Origin: Hyphomicrobiales bacterium
Lineage (GTDB): Bacteria > Pseudomonadota > Alphaproteobacteria > Rhizobiales > Beijerinckiaceae
Length of the DNA: 64,000 nt
Reading direction: 5' to 3'
Assembly: GCA_027483945.1 (NCBI GenBank)
Contig: JAIXTM010000013.1
Coordinates: forward strand, 30,526 to 94,525
The stretch's first letter is position 1; the number at the start of each line of letters is the position of its first letter. Below, one piece after another: positions 8,500 to 17,007 of the stretch. The position numbers and the translations under genes are program-made. The notes under the pieces were generated by a model that had not been told where the DNA came from, did not search any database, and saw nothing but the letters and a program-made list of their open reading frames with translations.

Positions 8500-9771
8500 T
8501 CACCGCGTCTCCGGCTTCGCATCCCTGGCGAACAGATACACGGCGAGCGCCGCCGCCAGCAGGGCCGCGTAGAAGCCGAACAATGTGGCATAGGCCGCCT
8601 CCGGCTGCCCGGGCCTTGTCGAGGCGGCGACGATCGGGCCGGTCGCGAACTGGACGATGCCGGTCGTGCCGATCGAGAAGAAATTGAGGAGCGTCACGCC
8701 CCGTCCGGTGAGGTGAGGCGGGATGAAGGCGCGGCCATGGGTCATCATCAGCCCGAACGACCCGCCGAAGAGGCCGACCGCCGCCAGCAGGGCCGCCGAG
8801 GCGACGAATCCGGGTGCCGGTGCCAGCGCCAGCACCGACAGGGCGACGACGCCGATGAAATTGCCGGCGAAGGCAACCCATTTGCGCGTGCCGAAGATCT
8901 GGTCCATCGGCCCATAGGCGAAGCTTCCGGCCACCATCGCCAGGGCCATGGCCAGCGTGCCGTAGCCGATGGCGATGACGTCGGCACCGTAGACGTCGGC
9001 GAGGTAGGGCCCGGCCCACAGGCCCCGAATGCCGCCCGGAGCGGCGTAATTGACCATGACGAGCGGCAGGATCGGCCACAGGGCGCGGATCTTCAGCAGA
9101 TCGAGATAGCCCGAAAAGCCGAGCCCGGCCGAGGCGCTGCCCTCCGGCCGCGCCGGATCGCGGACGAAGGCGGCGATACCGGCCGCCACGGCGAGCGTCA
9201 GGAGGCCCAACGCCGCCATGATCGGCCGCCAGCCCATCGCCTCGGCCGCCGCCGCCATGGGCGATGCGCCGACGACATTGCCCGCCGTGCCGAAACCGAC
9301 GAGCCAGGAAATGAGCACGGCGAGCCGGGCCGGCGGCTGCGTCTGCGCGAAGATGTAGACGGACGCCATCAGGACGGGTGCGCAGCCGATCCCGATCAGC
9401 GTCATCGCGACGAGGATCGCCCAGGGCGCCTGCGCCGCGGCGAAGATGAGCGCGCCGCCGCCGGCGCCGGCCGCGAGGAGCACGGAGGCGGTGCGCCGCG
9501 GGCCGAACCGGTCCAGCGACACGCCGACCACGAACTGCATCAGCGCGAAGGCGGTGAACCACGCGCCCGATGCCAAAGCGAGGTCGCCCTTGGTCATGCC
9601 GAGCTCGGCCGTCAGGGCAGGCGTCAGCACCGCCAGGAACGAGCGGTAGAACTGCGACATGACATAGGCGGCGGCGAGGGCGGCCAGACCGGCCATGGGC
9701 GAGCTTCGCGTTTCCTGCGGAGAGACGGCGCGGATCTTGGCGCCCGCGTCCTGATCAGGGCTGTAGCCCAT
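8500..9771 (-). CDS. MFS transporter
   Basis: 423 residues with about 12 hydrophobic segments, normal for the major facilitator superfamily. The loop 2-3 motif is present as VVGVSLDRFGPRRTA (variant of GxLaDrxGrrr). The N-terminal segment AAYVMSQFYRSFLAVLTPAL resembles the organic-anion/nitrate-like branch; the substrate cannot be told. Start ATG 9771 gives a 25-residue polar tail; ATG 9696 (MAGLAALAAAYVM) right at helix 1 is also possible. Same strand as and 68 bases after the Sua5 gene. Confidence 0.85.
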   Translation of the reverse strand: MGYSPDQDAGAKIRAVSPQETRSSPMAGLAALAAAYVMSQFYRSFLAVLTPALTAELGMTKGDLALASGAWFTAFALMQFVVGVSLDRFGPRRTASVLLAAGAGGGALIFAAAQAPWAILVAMTLIGIGCAPVLMASVYIFAQTQPPARLAVLISWLVGFGTAGNVVGASPMAAAAEAMGWRPIMAALGLLTLAVAAGIAAFVRDPARPEGSASAGLGFSGYLDLLKIRALWPILPLVMVNYAAPGGIRGLWAGPYLADVYGADVIAIGYGTLAMALAMVAGSFAYGPMDQIFGTRKWVAFAGNFIGVVALSVLALAPAPGFVASAALLAAVGLFGGSFGLMMTHGRAFIPPHLTGRGVTLLNFFSIGTTGIVQFATGPIVAASTRPGQPEAAYATLFGFYAALLAAALAVYLFARDAKPETR

Positions 9772-9839
9772 GGCATGGCGATGCGAAAGCGCGCGGGCGC
9801 GCAGACCGTCCATGCGACTTCCCGCAAGGGAAGCATCTG

Positions 9840-10853
9840 TCAGGCCCGGTCGGCCGCCGCTCGCCTCAGCCGGTCGTTGATGGCTTCGCCCAGGCCCTCC
9901 GCCGGCACGGGCGCGATGGCGATGGCCGTGCCTCCGGCCGCGTCGAGCCGGCGCAGATGGCCGAACAGGTTGGCCGCCGCTTCGGCGAGGTCGCCGGACG
10001 GGCTGAGATTGAGCATGGCGGCGGCGGCCTCCGCGCCTGCGGGGAGGCCCGGCCCGAAGGCGAGCAGGCATTCGCCCGCCATGACCTGCCCGGCATTCAG
10101 CCGCACCCGCGCGGAGGGCGCGTAATGCGAAGCGAGCATGCCCGGCGCGATGGCGTCCGCCGCGCCGGCATCGCCGGTCGCAGTCTGAATCTGCCGGCCG
10201 AGCGCAGCCTCGATCACCTCCCGAGGTACCCCGCCGGGCCGCAGGATGCGCACGTCGCTCGCGCAAAGGACGATGGTGGATTCCACGCCGACCGGGCAGG
10301 GCCCGCCGTCGAGCACGGCATCGATCCGCCCGTCGAGATCGGCAAGGACGTGGCCGGCCTCGGTCGGGCTCACATGGCCGGAGCGGTTCGCGGAGGGCGC
10401 GCAGATCGGGCGCCCGGCCGCCGCCAGCAGCGCCCGCGCGACCGGATGGGCGGGCACGCGGATGGCGATCGTGTCGTAGCCCGCCAGAGCCAGATCGGAG
10501 ACCGGGCAGCCTGCGGCCTGCGGCACGACGAGCGTCAGCGGACCCGGCCAGAACCGCGCCGCGAGCCTCTCCGCGTCGGCATCGAACACGCCGAGCATGC
10601 GGGCGGCATCAAGATCCGGCACATGGGCGATCAGCGGGTTGAAGCGCGGCCGTCCCTTGGCCTGGTAGATGGCGGCGACTGCCGCGCCCGACGTGGCATC
10701 GCCGCCCAGCCCGTAGACGGTCTCGGTCGGGAACGCGACCGTTCCGCCGGCGCGCAGGATCTCCGCCGCCGCGATGATGCCGGCGGCGTCGGCCTCCAGC
10801 CGCCGCGTGCGGCGGGAAGGCCCGGATGGATCGCTTGACGCTAGATCGTTCAC
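9840..10853 (-). CDS. threonylcarbamoyl-AMP synthase Sua5
   Basis: 337 residues from a GTG start at 10853, the length of full Sua5 (YrdC domain plus C-terminal Sua5 domain) rather than short TsaC. The enzyme makes threonylcarbamoyl-AMP from Thr, bicarbonate and ATP for the t6A37 modification of ANN-decoding tRNAs. The YrdC core shows GGTVAFPTETVYGLGGDA, KGRPRFNPLIAHV and PICAPSANRSGHVSPTEA. No ATG exists between the upstream ATG 10988 (which overlaps the divergent gene) and the conserved start, so GTG 10853 is chosen; no strong ribosome site is visible and the exact start is uncertain. Confidence 0.88.
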   Translation of the reverse strand: MNDLASSDPSGPSRRTRRLEADAAGIIAAAEILRAGGTVAFPTETVYGLGGDATSGAAVAAIYQAKGRPRFNPLIAHVPDLDAARMLGVFDADAERLAARFWPGPLTLVVPQAAGCPVSDLALAGYDTIAIRVPAHPVARALLAAAGRPICAPSANRSGHVSPTEAGHVLADLDGRIDAVLDGGPCPVGVESTIVLCASDVRILRPGGVPREVIEAALGRQIQTATGDAGAADAIAPGMLASHYAPSARVRLNAGQVMAGECLLAFGPGLPAGAEAAAAMLNLSPSGDLAEAAANLFGHLRRLDAAGGTAIAIAPVPAEGLGEAINDRLRRAAADRA

Positions 10854-10986
10854 ATCTAAACTATCTAATGTGCCGATGCCGGATGGCGAAAGGCGCTTGT
10901 GGCCGGGCTTCTGCCGCGCGCTATGATCGCCGTCAATCCGACGGCGCCGGACAAGGCGCCGCGACAGGCTCCAGGGAGGAACGACC

Positions 10987-12756
10987 ATGACCTACCGCGC
11001 TCCGGTGGACGACATGCTGGCTGCGATGCGCGTCGCGGGCCTCGACGAGGCGCTGGCGGACGGCCTGCACCCGGACCTCTCGATGGACCTCGTCCGCTCG
11101 GTGCTGGAGGAGGCGGGCAAGGTCGCCGGCGACGTGCTGGCGCCGCTCAACCGCGTCGGCGACGTCCAGGGCGCCAAACTGAAGGACGGCGCGATCACCA
11201 TGCCGCCGGGCTTCCGCGAGGCCTATCACGCCTGGGCGGAGGGGGGCTGGAACGCGCTGGCCTCCCCGGAGGCCTTCGGCGGTCAGGGCCTGCCGGCTTT
11301 GCTCAACGCCGCGTGCCTGGAAATGTGGAACGCCGCCAACATGGCCTTCGCTCTGGGCCCGCTGCTCACGGTCGGCGCCATCGAGGCTTTGACCGCCCAC
11401 GGGACGCCGGACCTGCAGCAGACCTACCTGCCCAAGCTCGTCTCCGGCGAGTGGATGGGCACGATGAACCTCACCGAGCCGCAGGCCGGCTCGGACCTCG
11501 CCGCCCTGCGCACCCGGGCCGAGCGCGTCGGCGACGGCACCTACCGGATCACGGGCCAGAAGATCTACATCACCTATGGCGAGCACGACCTGACGGACAA
11601 CATCGTTCACCTCGTCCTGGCGCGCCTGCCCGATGCACCGGCCGGCACGCGCGGCATCTCGCTGTTCCTCGTGCCGAAATTCTTCGTCAACGCCGACGGC
11701 TCGCTCGGCGCGCAGAACGACGTGCGCTGCCATTCCATCGAGCACAAGCTCGGCATCAACGCCTCGCCGACCTGCACCATGGTCTATGGCGATCATGGCG
11801 GCGCCATCGGCTGGCTCATCGGCGAGGAGAACCGGGGCCTCGCCTGCATGTTCACGATGATGAACAATGCGCGCCTCGGCGTCGGCCTCCAGGGCGTCGC
11901 GCTGGCGGATCGGGCCTACCAGCAGGCTCTGGCCTATGCCAACGAGCGCCGCCAGGGTCGCGCCGCCGGGCAGACGGAGGAGGGCATGGCCCCCATCATC
12001 CGCCACCCGGACATCCAGCGCATGCTGATGACGATGAAGGCCGAGGCCATGGCCGCGCGCCTGATCTGCTACATGACCGCCGCCGCCCTCGACCGGCATC
12101 ACGGCGCCGCCGACGGGGCCGGCCGCAGGGCCGCGCACGAGCGCGCCTCGCTGCTGACCCCGGTGGCAAAGGCCTATTCCACCGATATCGGAATCGAGGT
12201 CGCCTCCCTCGGCGTCCAAGTCCATGGCGGCATGGGCTATGTGGAGGAAACCGGCGCAGCCCAGCACCTGCGCGACGCCCGCATCGCCGCTATCTACGAG
12301 GGCACCAACGGCATCCAGGCGATCGACCTCGTCATGCGCAAGCTGCCTTTGTCGGATGGCATGACGGTGGCCGCCGAGATCGCGGCCATGCGCAAGGCGG
12401 TGACCCGGGTCACCGCCGCCAACGATCCGGAATTCGGCGCCACCGCCGCCCGCCTGCGCGAGGCGGTGGAGAGCCTGGACCGGGCGACCGCTTTCCTCAT
12501 GAAGGCGATGAAGGGCAACGATCCCGACATCGTCCTCGCCGGTGCGACGCCGTATCTGCGCCTCTTCGGGCTGGCCCGCGGCGGCACCGCCCTCGCCGAG
12601 CTCGCCCTCGCCGAGACGGGTGAAGCCGGCCGTGCGCGCCTCGCGCTGGCGCGCTTCTATGCCGAGAACATCGCGGTCGGCGCCCCCGGTCTGGAGGCCG
12701 CGGTGATGGGAGGGCACGGCTTCGTCGCGCAAGCGGGCCTCGCCCTCGCCAGTTGA
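10987..12756 (+). CDS. acyl-CoA dehydrogenase, DmdC-like
   Basis: 589 residues, the long acyl-CoA dehydrogenase type with an extra C-terminal domain (as in 3-methylmercaptopropionyl-CoA dehydrogenase DmdC, about 590-600) rather than the 380-residue mitochondrial type. FAD-dependent alpha,beta-desaturation of acyl-CoA. Seen: MNLTEPQAGSDLAALRTRA (flavin-contacting segment), GGMGYVEETGAAQHLRDARI and IYEGTNGIQAIDL with the likely catalytic Glu438. Start ATG 10987 follows AGGGAGGA. The true acyl substrate is not determined: DmdC activity or fatty or dicarboxylic acyl-CoA oxidation are both possible. An HSDL2-like SDR follows in the same direction. Confidence 0.87.
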   Translation: MTYRAPVDDMLAAMRVAGLDEALADGLHPDLSMDLVRSVLEEAGKVAGDVLAPLNRVGDVQGAKLKDGAITMPPGFREAYHAWAEGGWNALASPEAFGGQGLPALLNAACLEMWNAANMAFALGPLLTVGAIEALTAHGTPDLQQTYLPKLVSGEWMGTMNLTEPQAGSDLAALRTRAERVGDGTYRITGQKIYITYGEHDLTDNIVHLVLARLPDAPAGTRGISLFLVPKFFVNADGSLGAQNDVRCHSIEHKLGINASPTCTMVYGDHGGAIGWLIGEENRGLACMFTMMNNARLGVGLQGVALADRAYQQALAYANERRQGRAAGQTEEGMAPIIRHPDIQRMLMTMKAEAMAARLICYMTAAALDRHHGAADGAGRRAAHERASLLTPVAKAYSTDIGIEVASLGVQVHGGMGYVEETGAAQHLRDARIAAIYEGTNGIQAIDLVMRKLPLSDGMTVAAEIAAMRKAVTRVTAANDPEFGATAARLREAVESLDRATAFLMKAMKGNDPDIVLAGATPYLRLFGLARGGTALAELALAETGEAGRARLALARFYAENIAVGAPGLEAAVMGGHGFVAQAGLALAS

Positions 12757-12807
12757 ATCTGAATCAGAGCGGGAAGCTCTTGAATCACTTTAGGAAGCGC
12801 CGGAATC
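12755..12807. promoter_or_regulatory. cluster of four GANTC (CcrM) sites
   Basis: The gap between the dehydrogenase stop and the SDR start contains GAATC at 12755-12759, 12761-12765, 12782-12786 and 12803-12807. GANTC is the target of the cell-cycle methyltransferase CcrM in alphaproteobacteria. Four sites in 53 bases is dense for GC-rich DNA and may mark methylation-sensitive expression of the SDR gene, but it could also be part of an intergenic repeat. Confidence 0.4.
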
Positions 12808-12834
12808 AGTTCCTCAACGGAAGGGCCCAAATCC

Positions 12835-13683
12835 ATGAGCCTTAAGGGAAAAACCCTCTTCATCACCGGTGCCTCGCGGGGCATCGGCCTTGCCATCGCC
12901 CTGCGCGCCGCGCGGGACGGCGCCAATATCACCGTCGCTGCGAAGACCGCCGAGCCGCACCCCAAATTGCCCGGCACGATCCACAGCGCCGCGGCCGAGA
13001 TCGAGGCTGCGGGCGGCCGCGCGCTTCCCCTCGTCGTCGACGTGCGCGAGGAGGAACAGGTGAAGGCGGCCATGGAGCGGACGGCGGCCGAGTTCGGCGG
13101 CATCGACATCGTCGTCAACAATGCCAGCGCCATCCAGCTGACGCGCACGCCGGACACCGAGATGAAGCGCTTCGATCTGATGCACCAGATCAACACGCGC
13201 GGCACCTACATGGTCTCCAAATACGCCATCCCCTACCTGGAGAAGGCGGAGAACCCCCACATCCTCATGCTGTCGCCGCCGCTCGACATGAAGGAGAAAT
13301 GGTTCGCGCCGCACCTGGCCTATTCCATCGCCAAATACGGGATGAGCCTGTGCGTGCTCGGGCTTGCGGGGGAGCTGCGCCCGAAGGGCATCGCGGTCAA
13401 CGCGCTCTGGCCCCGCACCACGATCGCCACGAGCGCGGTGAAGAACCTGCTCGGCGGCGATGCCATCATGCGGGCGAGCCGCACCCCCGACATCATCGCC
13501 GACGCCGCCTATGCGGTCTTCAATCGGCCCGCCCGGACCTGCACCGGCCAGTTCCTGATCGACGACCTCGTCCTCGGCGAGGAGGGCGTGACCGATTTCG
13601 AGAAATACCGGGTCGACCCGTCCCAGCCTCTGATGCCGGATTTCTTCGTCCCGGACGATATCCCGCCGGTGCCCGGCTCCTGA
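12835..13683 (+). CDS. SDR-family oxidoreductase, HSDL2-like
   Basis: 282 residues, classical short-chain dehydrogenase. NAD(P)-binding TGASRGIG near residue 13, VNNAS at the end of strand 4, active-site YSIAK later. The stretch ISVAAKTAEPHPKLPGTI-like (here VAAKTAEPHPKLPG) and the extended C-terminal region are typical of hydroxysteroid-dehydrogenase-like protein 2 relatives, found next to acyl-CoA metabolism genes in many bacteria. The expected catalytic Ser is present as LSPPLDM. The substrate is unknown; position 78 bases after the acyl-CoA dehydrogenase suggests a lipid or acyl-CoA-linked role. Confidence 0.85.
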   Translation: MSLKGKTLFITGASRGIGLAIALRAARDGANITVAAKTAEPHPKLPGTIHSAAAEIEAAGGRALPLVVDVREEEQVKAAMERTAAEFGGIDIVVNNASAIQLTRTPDTEMKRFDLMHQINTRGTYMVSKYAIPYLEKAENPHILMLSPPLDMKEKWFAPHLAYSIAKYGMSLCVLGLAGELRPKGIAVNALWPRTTIATSAVKNLLGGDAIMRASRTPDIIADAAYAVFNRPARTCTGQFLIDDLVLGEEGVTDFEKYRVDPSQPLMPDFFVPDDIPPVPGS

Positions 13684-13711
13684 TATTCCGTCCGCCGGTT
13701 GGCCGGGCCGG

Positions 13712-15322
13712 TTATTCGACGGCCGGTTCCCTGGCCGCGACCGGCAGGCGCGACGTGCCGACGGGCCGCGTCCAGGTCTCGGTCAGCGTCCGCGGGCCGG
13801 CCTTGAGATAGACCCGCAGGTCGCCGCGTTCCCCGGCGGGGATCGCGAGGTCCACGAAGGCCCGCACGCTCTGCGTCGCGGCGTTGGGCGTCAGCGTCGT
13901 CCCGACGATCCGGCCGGCGGTCGTGGTGGCCACGACCTCGATCCGGTCCGGCGCCTGCAGGTGATAGGGGATGTCGCCGCCGTCGAAATCGATGAGGAAG
14001 CGGGTCTGGTTCGCCATCGCGCCGGCGGCATCGGCTTCGATGGGCCCGAAGGAATTGCGGGTCTGGCCGAGCGGATGGAGCCCGCGCGTCTCCGACAGGG
14101 ACCTGATCCGGTAGGACAGCCTGACCTCGCGGCCCGCCTTCAGGCCGCCTTCCGGCGTCCAGTAGGCGACGATGTTGTCCATCGCCTCGTGGTCGGTGGG
14201 GATCTCCACCAGTTCCACCCGGCCTGGACCCCAGTCGCCCGCGGGCTCGACCCAATAGCCGGGCCGCGCGTGGTACTGGGCTTCCGTGTCCTGGTAGTTC
14301 GCGAACAGCCTGTCGCGCTGCATCAGGCCGAAGCCGCGCGGCGTCCGGTCGATGAATTGCGAGACCGACAGCAGGTCAGGGTTCGTGAGGGGGCGCCACA
14401 GCCATTCGCCGGCGCCGGTATGCAGCATCAGCCCGTCGGAATCGTGGATCTCGGGGCGGAAGTCGATCCGCTTGTCCGGGTCGCCCTCGCCGACGAGGAA
14501 CATCGAGGTCAGCGGCGCGAGGCCCACCCGTGCCATGTCCTGACGCGGGATCAGGGTCGCCTCGACGAGAGCGGTCGTCTCCTTGCCGGGCTCGAACACG
14601 TAGCGGAGCGCGCCTGCGACGGAGGGTGAATCCAGCAGCGCGTGAACGGTGACGGCGACCGAGCCGCCCGTCGGCTTCTCCAGCCACAGCGCGCGGAAGA
14701 ACGGGAATTCCTCGGGCGTGTCGCCGCCGACGCCGATCGCCAGAGAGCGGGCGGACAGCCCGTAGACCTGCCCGCGGCCAAGGAAGCGGAAATAGCTGGC
14801 GCCCAGGAACGAGACGAGCTCGTCCTGCTTGTCCGGCCGGTTGAGCCCGGTCGTCACCGTGAAGCCGGCAAAGCCCGTCGAGACCGAAAGCCCCTTCGGT
14901 TCCGGGCTCTTGCCGTACTGGAACATCGCCGTGGAGAACGGGATCGGGATCGCCGTGCCGTCGGAGACGACGCGGATATCCACCGGCCGGTCATGGATGA
15001 AACCGGCATGGAAGAGGTGAAGGCGGAAATCGCTGCCGCTGTCCTGCCAGAGGGCGGCGTTCCGCTTGAACTGAATGGCGCGGTAGCGGTCGTAATCCAG
15101 CTCCCGCAGTTCCGGCGGCAGGTTCGGCTTGCGGTCCTCGAACGCGGAGGCGGCCAGGCGCCGGGCCTGCGCGATGACGTCCTCGTGGGAAAAACCCGCG
15201 CCGCGGCCGCTGGGCTGCGGCTGGGCCAGCGTCGGCGTTCCGCGCAGCCAGCCTACCGCCAGCGAGCCGCCGATCAGCCCCAGCGCCGTCCGCCGCGAAA
15301 ATCCTCCGCCGAAACTCGTCAT
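13712..15322 (-). CDS. periplasmic glucan biosynthesis protein, OpgG/OpgD family
   Basis: 536 residues. The twin-arginine signal (residues 9-33, SRRTALGLIGGSLAVGW) points to Tat export, which favours OpgD over Sec-exported OpgG. The mature protein follows the MdoG family throughout (FSHEDVIAQARRLAASAF, ASYFRFLGRGQVYGLSARSL, EFPFFRALWLEKP, YWTPEGGLKAG). The family shapes the backbone of osmoregulated periplasmic glucans. No opgH glucosyltransferase lies nearby in this window. Convergent with the SDR gene, leaving 28 bases between stops. Confidence 0.9.
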   Translation of the reverse strand: MTSFGGGFSRRTALGLIGGSLAVGWLRGTPTLAQPQPSGRGAGFSHEDVIAQARRLAASAFEDRKPNLPPELRELDYDRYRAIQFKRNAALWQDSGSDFRLHLFHAGFIHDRPVDIRVVSDGTAIPIPFSTAMFQYGKSPEPKGLSVSTGFAGFTVTTGLNRPDKQDELVSFLGASYFRFLGRGQVYGLSARSLAIGVGGDTPEEFPFFRALWLEKPTGGSVAVTVHALLDSPSVAGALRYVFEPGKETTALVEATLIPRQDMARVGLAPLTSMFLVGEGDPDKRIDFRPEIHDSDGLMLHTGAGEWLWRPLTNPDLLSVSQFIDRTPRGFGLMQRDRLFANYQDTEAQYHARPGYWVEPAGDWGPGRVELVEIPTDHEAMDNIVAYWTPEGGLKAGREVRLSYRIRSLSETRGLHPLGQTRNSFGPIEADAAGAMANQTRFLIDFDGGDIPYHLQAPDRIEVVATTTAGRIVGTTLTPNAATQSVRAFVDLAIPAGERGDLRVYLKAGPRTLTETWTRPVGTSRLPVAAREPAVE

Positions 15323-15452
15323 CGTCGCGCGTTCTCCCCCGGTCGGGCCCCGCGCCCGACGCTGGCAGGGAACGCGCCGCTGCGCCTCGCGGTTCCGGCG
15401 CGATTGCCGGAATCGGCGGTCCGGCCTATGCGGTTTCGATCAGGAGGCGCCG

Positions 15453-16466
15453 ATGCTGTTCGTCCATCGCCGGGAGGAGGGGGCCGAAGGCGGCGCGCCC
15501 GCCCATCTGACCCGAACGGCGCTCGCCGCAGGCGAGCAGATCCCGCCCGACGTCGTCTGGATCGACCTCCTCGAACCGACCGCCGAAGAGGATCGGGCGG
15601 TGGAGCGGTATCTCGGGATCGCCATTCCGACCCGAGAGGACATGGCGGATATCGAGCCCTCGGAACTGCTCTATCACGAGGACGGCGCGCGCTACCTCAC
15701 GGCGCGGCTGGTCTACCGGGCCGATACGGAGGACCCGGGCATCTCCGCCTGCACCTTCATCCTCAAGCAGAACACGCTGGTGACGGTCCGCTACGAGAAC
15801 CCCAAGCCATTCGGCATGTTCGTCAACCGCGCGGCCAAGCCTGGCGGCTGCGGCTTCACCGCCGAGGAGGTGATGGCCGGGCTCTTCGACACCATCATCG
15901 ACCGGGCCGCCGAGGTGCTGCAGCAGACCGGCGACCGGATCGACGCGATCTCCCGCCGCGTCTTCGCCATCGGTCCGCAGGAACAGAGGCGCAAGGCCGC
16001 CCGTCGCAGCGACGAATACAGCGAGACGCTCCGGGCCCTCGGCCTGCACGGCGACCTGATCTCCAAGGTCCGCGAGAGCCTGGTCTCCATCGAGCGCGTG
16101 CTGCTCTACCTGTCGGTTGCCTATCGCACGGTGAAGGTGCCGGTGGAGATCCGCGAGCAGGTCCGCACCACCCTGCGCGACCTGCAATCCCTGGAGGAAC
16201 ATGCCTCGTTCCAGACCAGCAAGATCCAGTTCCTGCTCGAGGCGACGCTGGGCCTCGTCAATCTGGAGCAGAACAACATCATCAAGCTGTTCTCGGTGAT
16301 GGCGGTGATCTTCATGCCGCCGACCCTGGTCGCCTCCATCTACGGGATGAATTTCCGTCTCATGCCGGAGCTGGAATGGCCCTGGGGATACCCGATGGCG
16401 CTGGCCATGATGGTGGTGGCCGCGGTCGCGCCGTTCCTGTTCTTCCGCTGGAAGCGCTGGCTCTGA
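15453..16466 (+). CDS. CorA-family magnesium/divalent cation transporter
   Basis: 337 residues. Long cytoplasmic N-terminal alpha/beta domain and helical stalk, then two C-terminal membrane helices. The YGMNF signature (selectivity filter GMN) follows helix 1, and the tail ends in basic KRWL as in CorA. A pentamer in the inner membrane importing Mg2+ (or Co2+/Ni2+, or Zn2+ in ZntB relatives) is the known family role. ATG 15453 has AGGAGG nearby and removes an arginine-rich upstream frame that overlaps the divergent opgG start. Confidence 0.9.
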   Translation: MLFVHRREEGAEGGAPAHLTRTALAAGEQIPPDVVWIDLLEPTAEEDRAVERYLGIAIPTREDMADIEPSELLYHEDGARYLTARLVYRADTEDPGISACTFILKQNTLVTVRYENPKPFGMFVNRAAKPGGCGFTAEEVMAGLFDTIIDRAAEVLQQTGDRIDAISRRVFAIGPQEQRRKAARRSDEYSETLRALGLHGDLISKVRESLVSIERVLLYLSVAYRTVKVPVEIREQVRTTLRDLQSLEEHASFQTSKIQFLLEATLGLVNLEQNNIIKLFSVMAVIFMPPTLVASIYGMNFRLMPELEWPWGYPMALAMMVVAAVAPFLFFRWKRWL

Positions 16467-16470
16467 TCGG

Positions 16471-16926
16471 TCAGCCGAACAGGTCGTCCACCGCCGCCTG
16501 CGGGTCGGCCGCGGCCTCCGGGCTCCCCGCGATCAGGCCCTGAAGCCCCGCGATCCGCGCCGCGAGCGCAGGACCGAGGCGATCGCGCGCGGCGGCCCGC
16601 TCCGGCGCGCCCGCCGCCGCCTCCATCGCGGCGAGGACCTGCCGGCTCAGGGCGTCGAGATCGGCGATGGCCCGGTCCAGCGCGTCCCGGGCCTCGCCCG
16701 GCAAGGCGTCGTAGGCGGCCAGCGCCGCCAGCGCGCGTTGCGTCCCCGCACCCTCGCAATGGCCGCGATAGGTCACAGTCCGCCACGGCTTCACCCCGGT
16801 CAGGATCGCGGGGTCGTCGACGGCGAGGTCGAGCAGCATCACCACCTCGGCGAAGCGATTCACGACATCGGTCGAGAGGGCCGCCCGGTCGGGCGGCGCG
16901 CGGTCGGGCTGGGCGAGCGTAGCCAT
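16471..16926 (-). CDS. hypothetical alpha-helical protein
   Basis: 151 residues, not recognised. Mostly helical and very Ala-rich, with a conserved-looking centre TYRGHCEGAGTQRALAAL (about residues 50-67) and an acidic end ADPQAAVDDLFG. No signal peptide or membrane span. ATG 16926 is preferred over the longer frame from 16980. The stop lies 4 bases from the convergent CorA stop. Coding status rests on codon pattern and a plausible acidic C-terminus, so confidence is moderate. Confidence 0.6.
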   Translation of the reverse strand: MATLAQPDRAPPDRAALSTDVVNRFAEVVMLLDLAVDDPAILTGVKPWRTVTYRGHCEGAGTQRALAALAAYDALPGEARDALDRAIADLDALSRQVLAAMEAAAGAPERAAARDRLGPALAARIAGLQGLIAGSPEAAADPQAAVDDLFG

Positions 16927-17007
16927 GAGGAAGACGAGCGGCCGATGGGAGCCGCCCTCATGCCACGATTGCGGCTGCAAGGAAAGGTTGCGTTACGTTG
17001 CGGAAGA

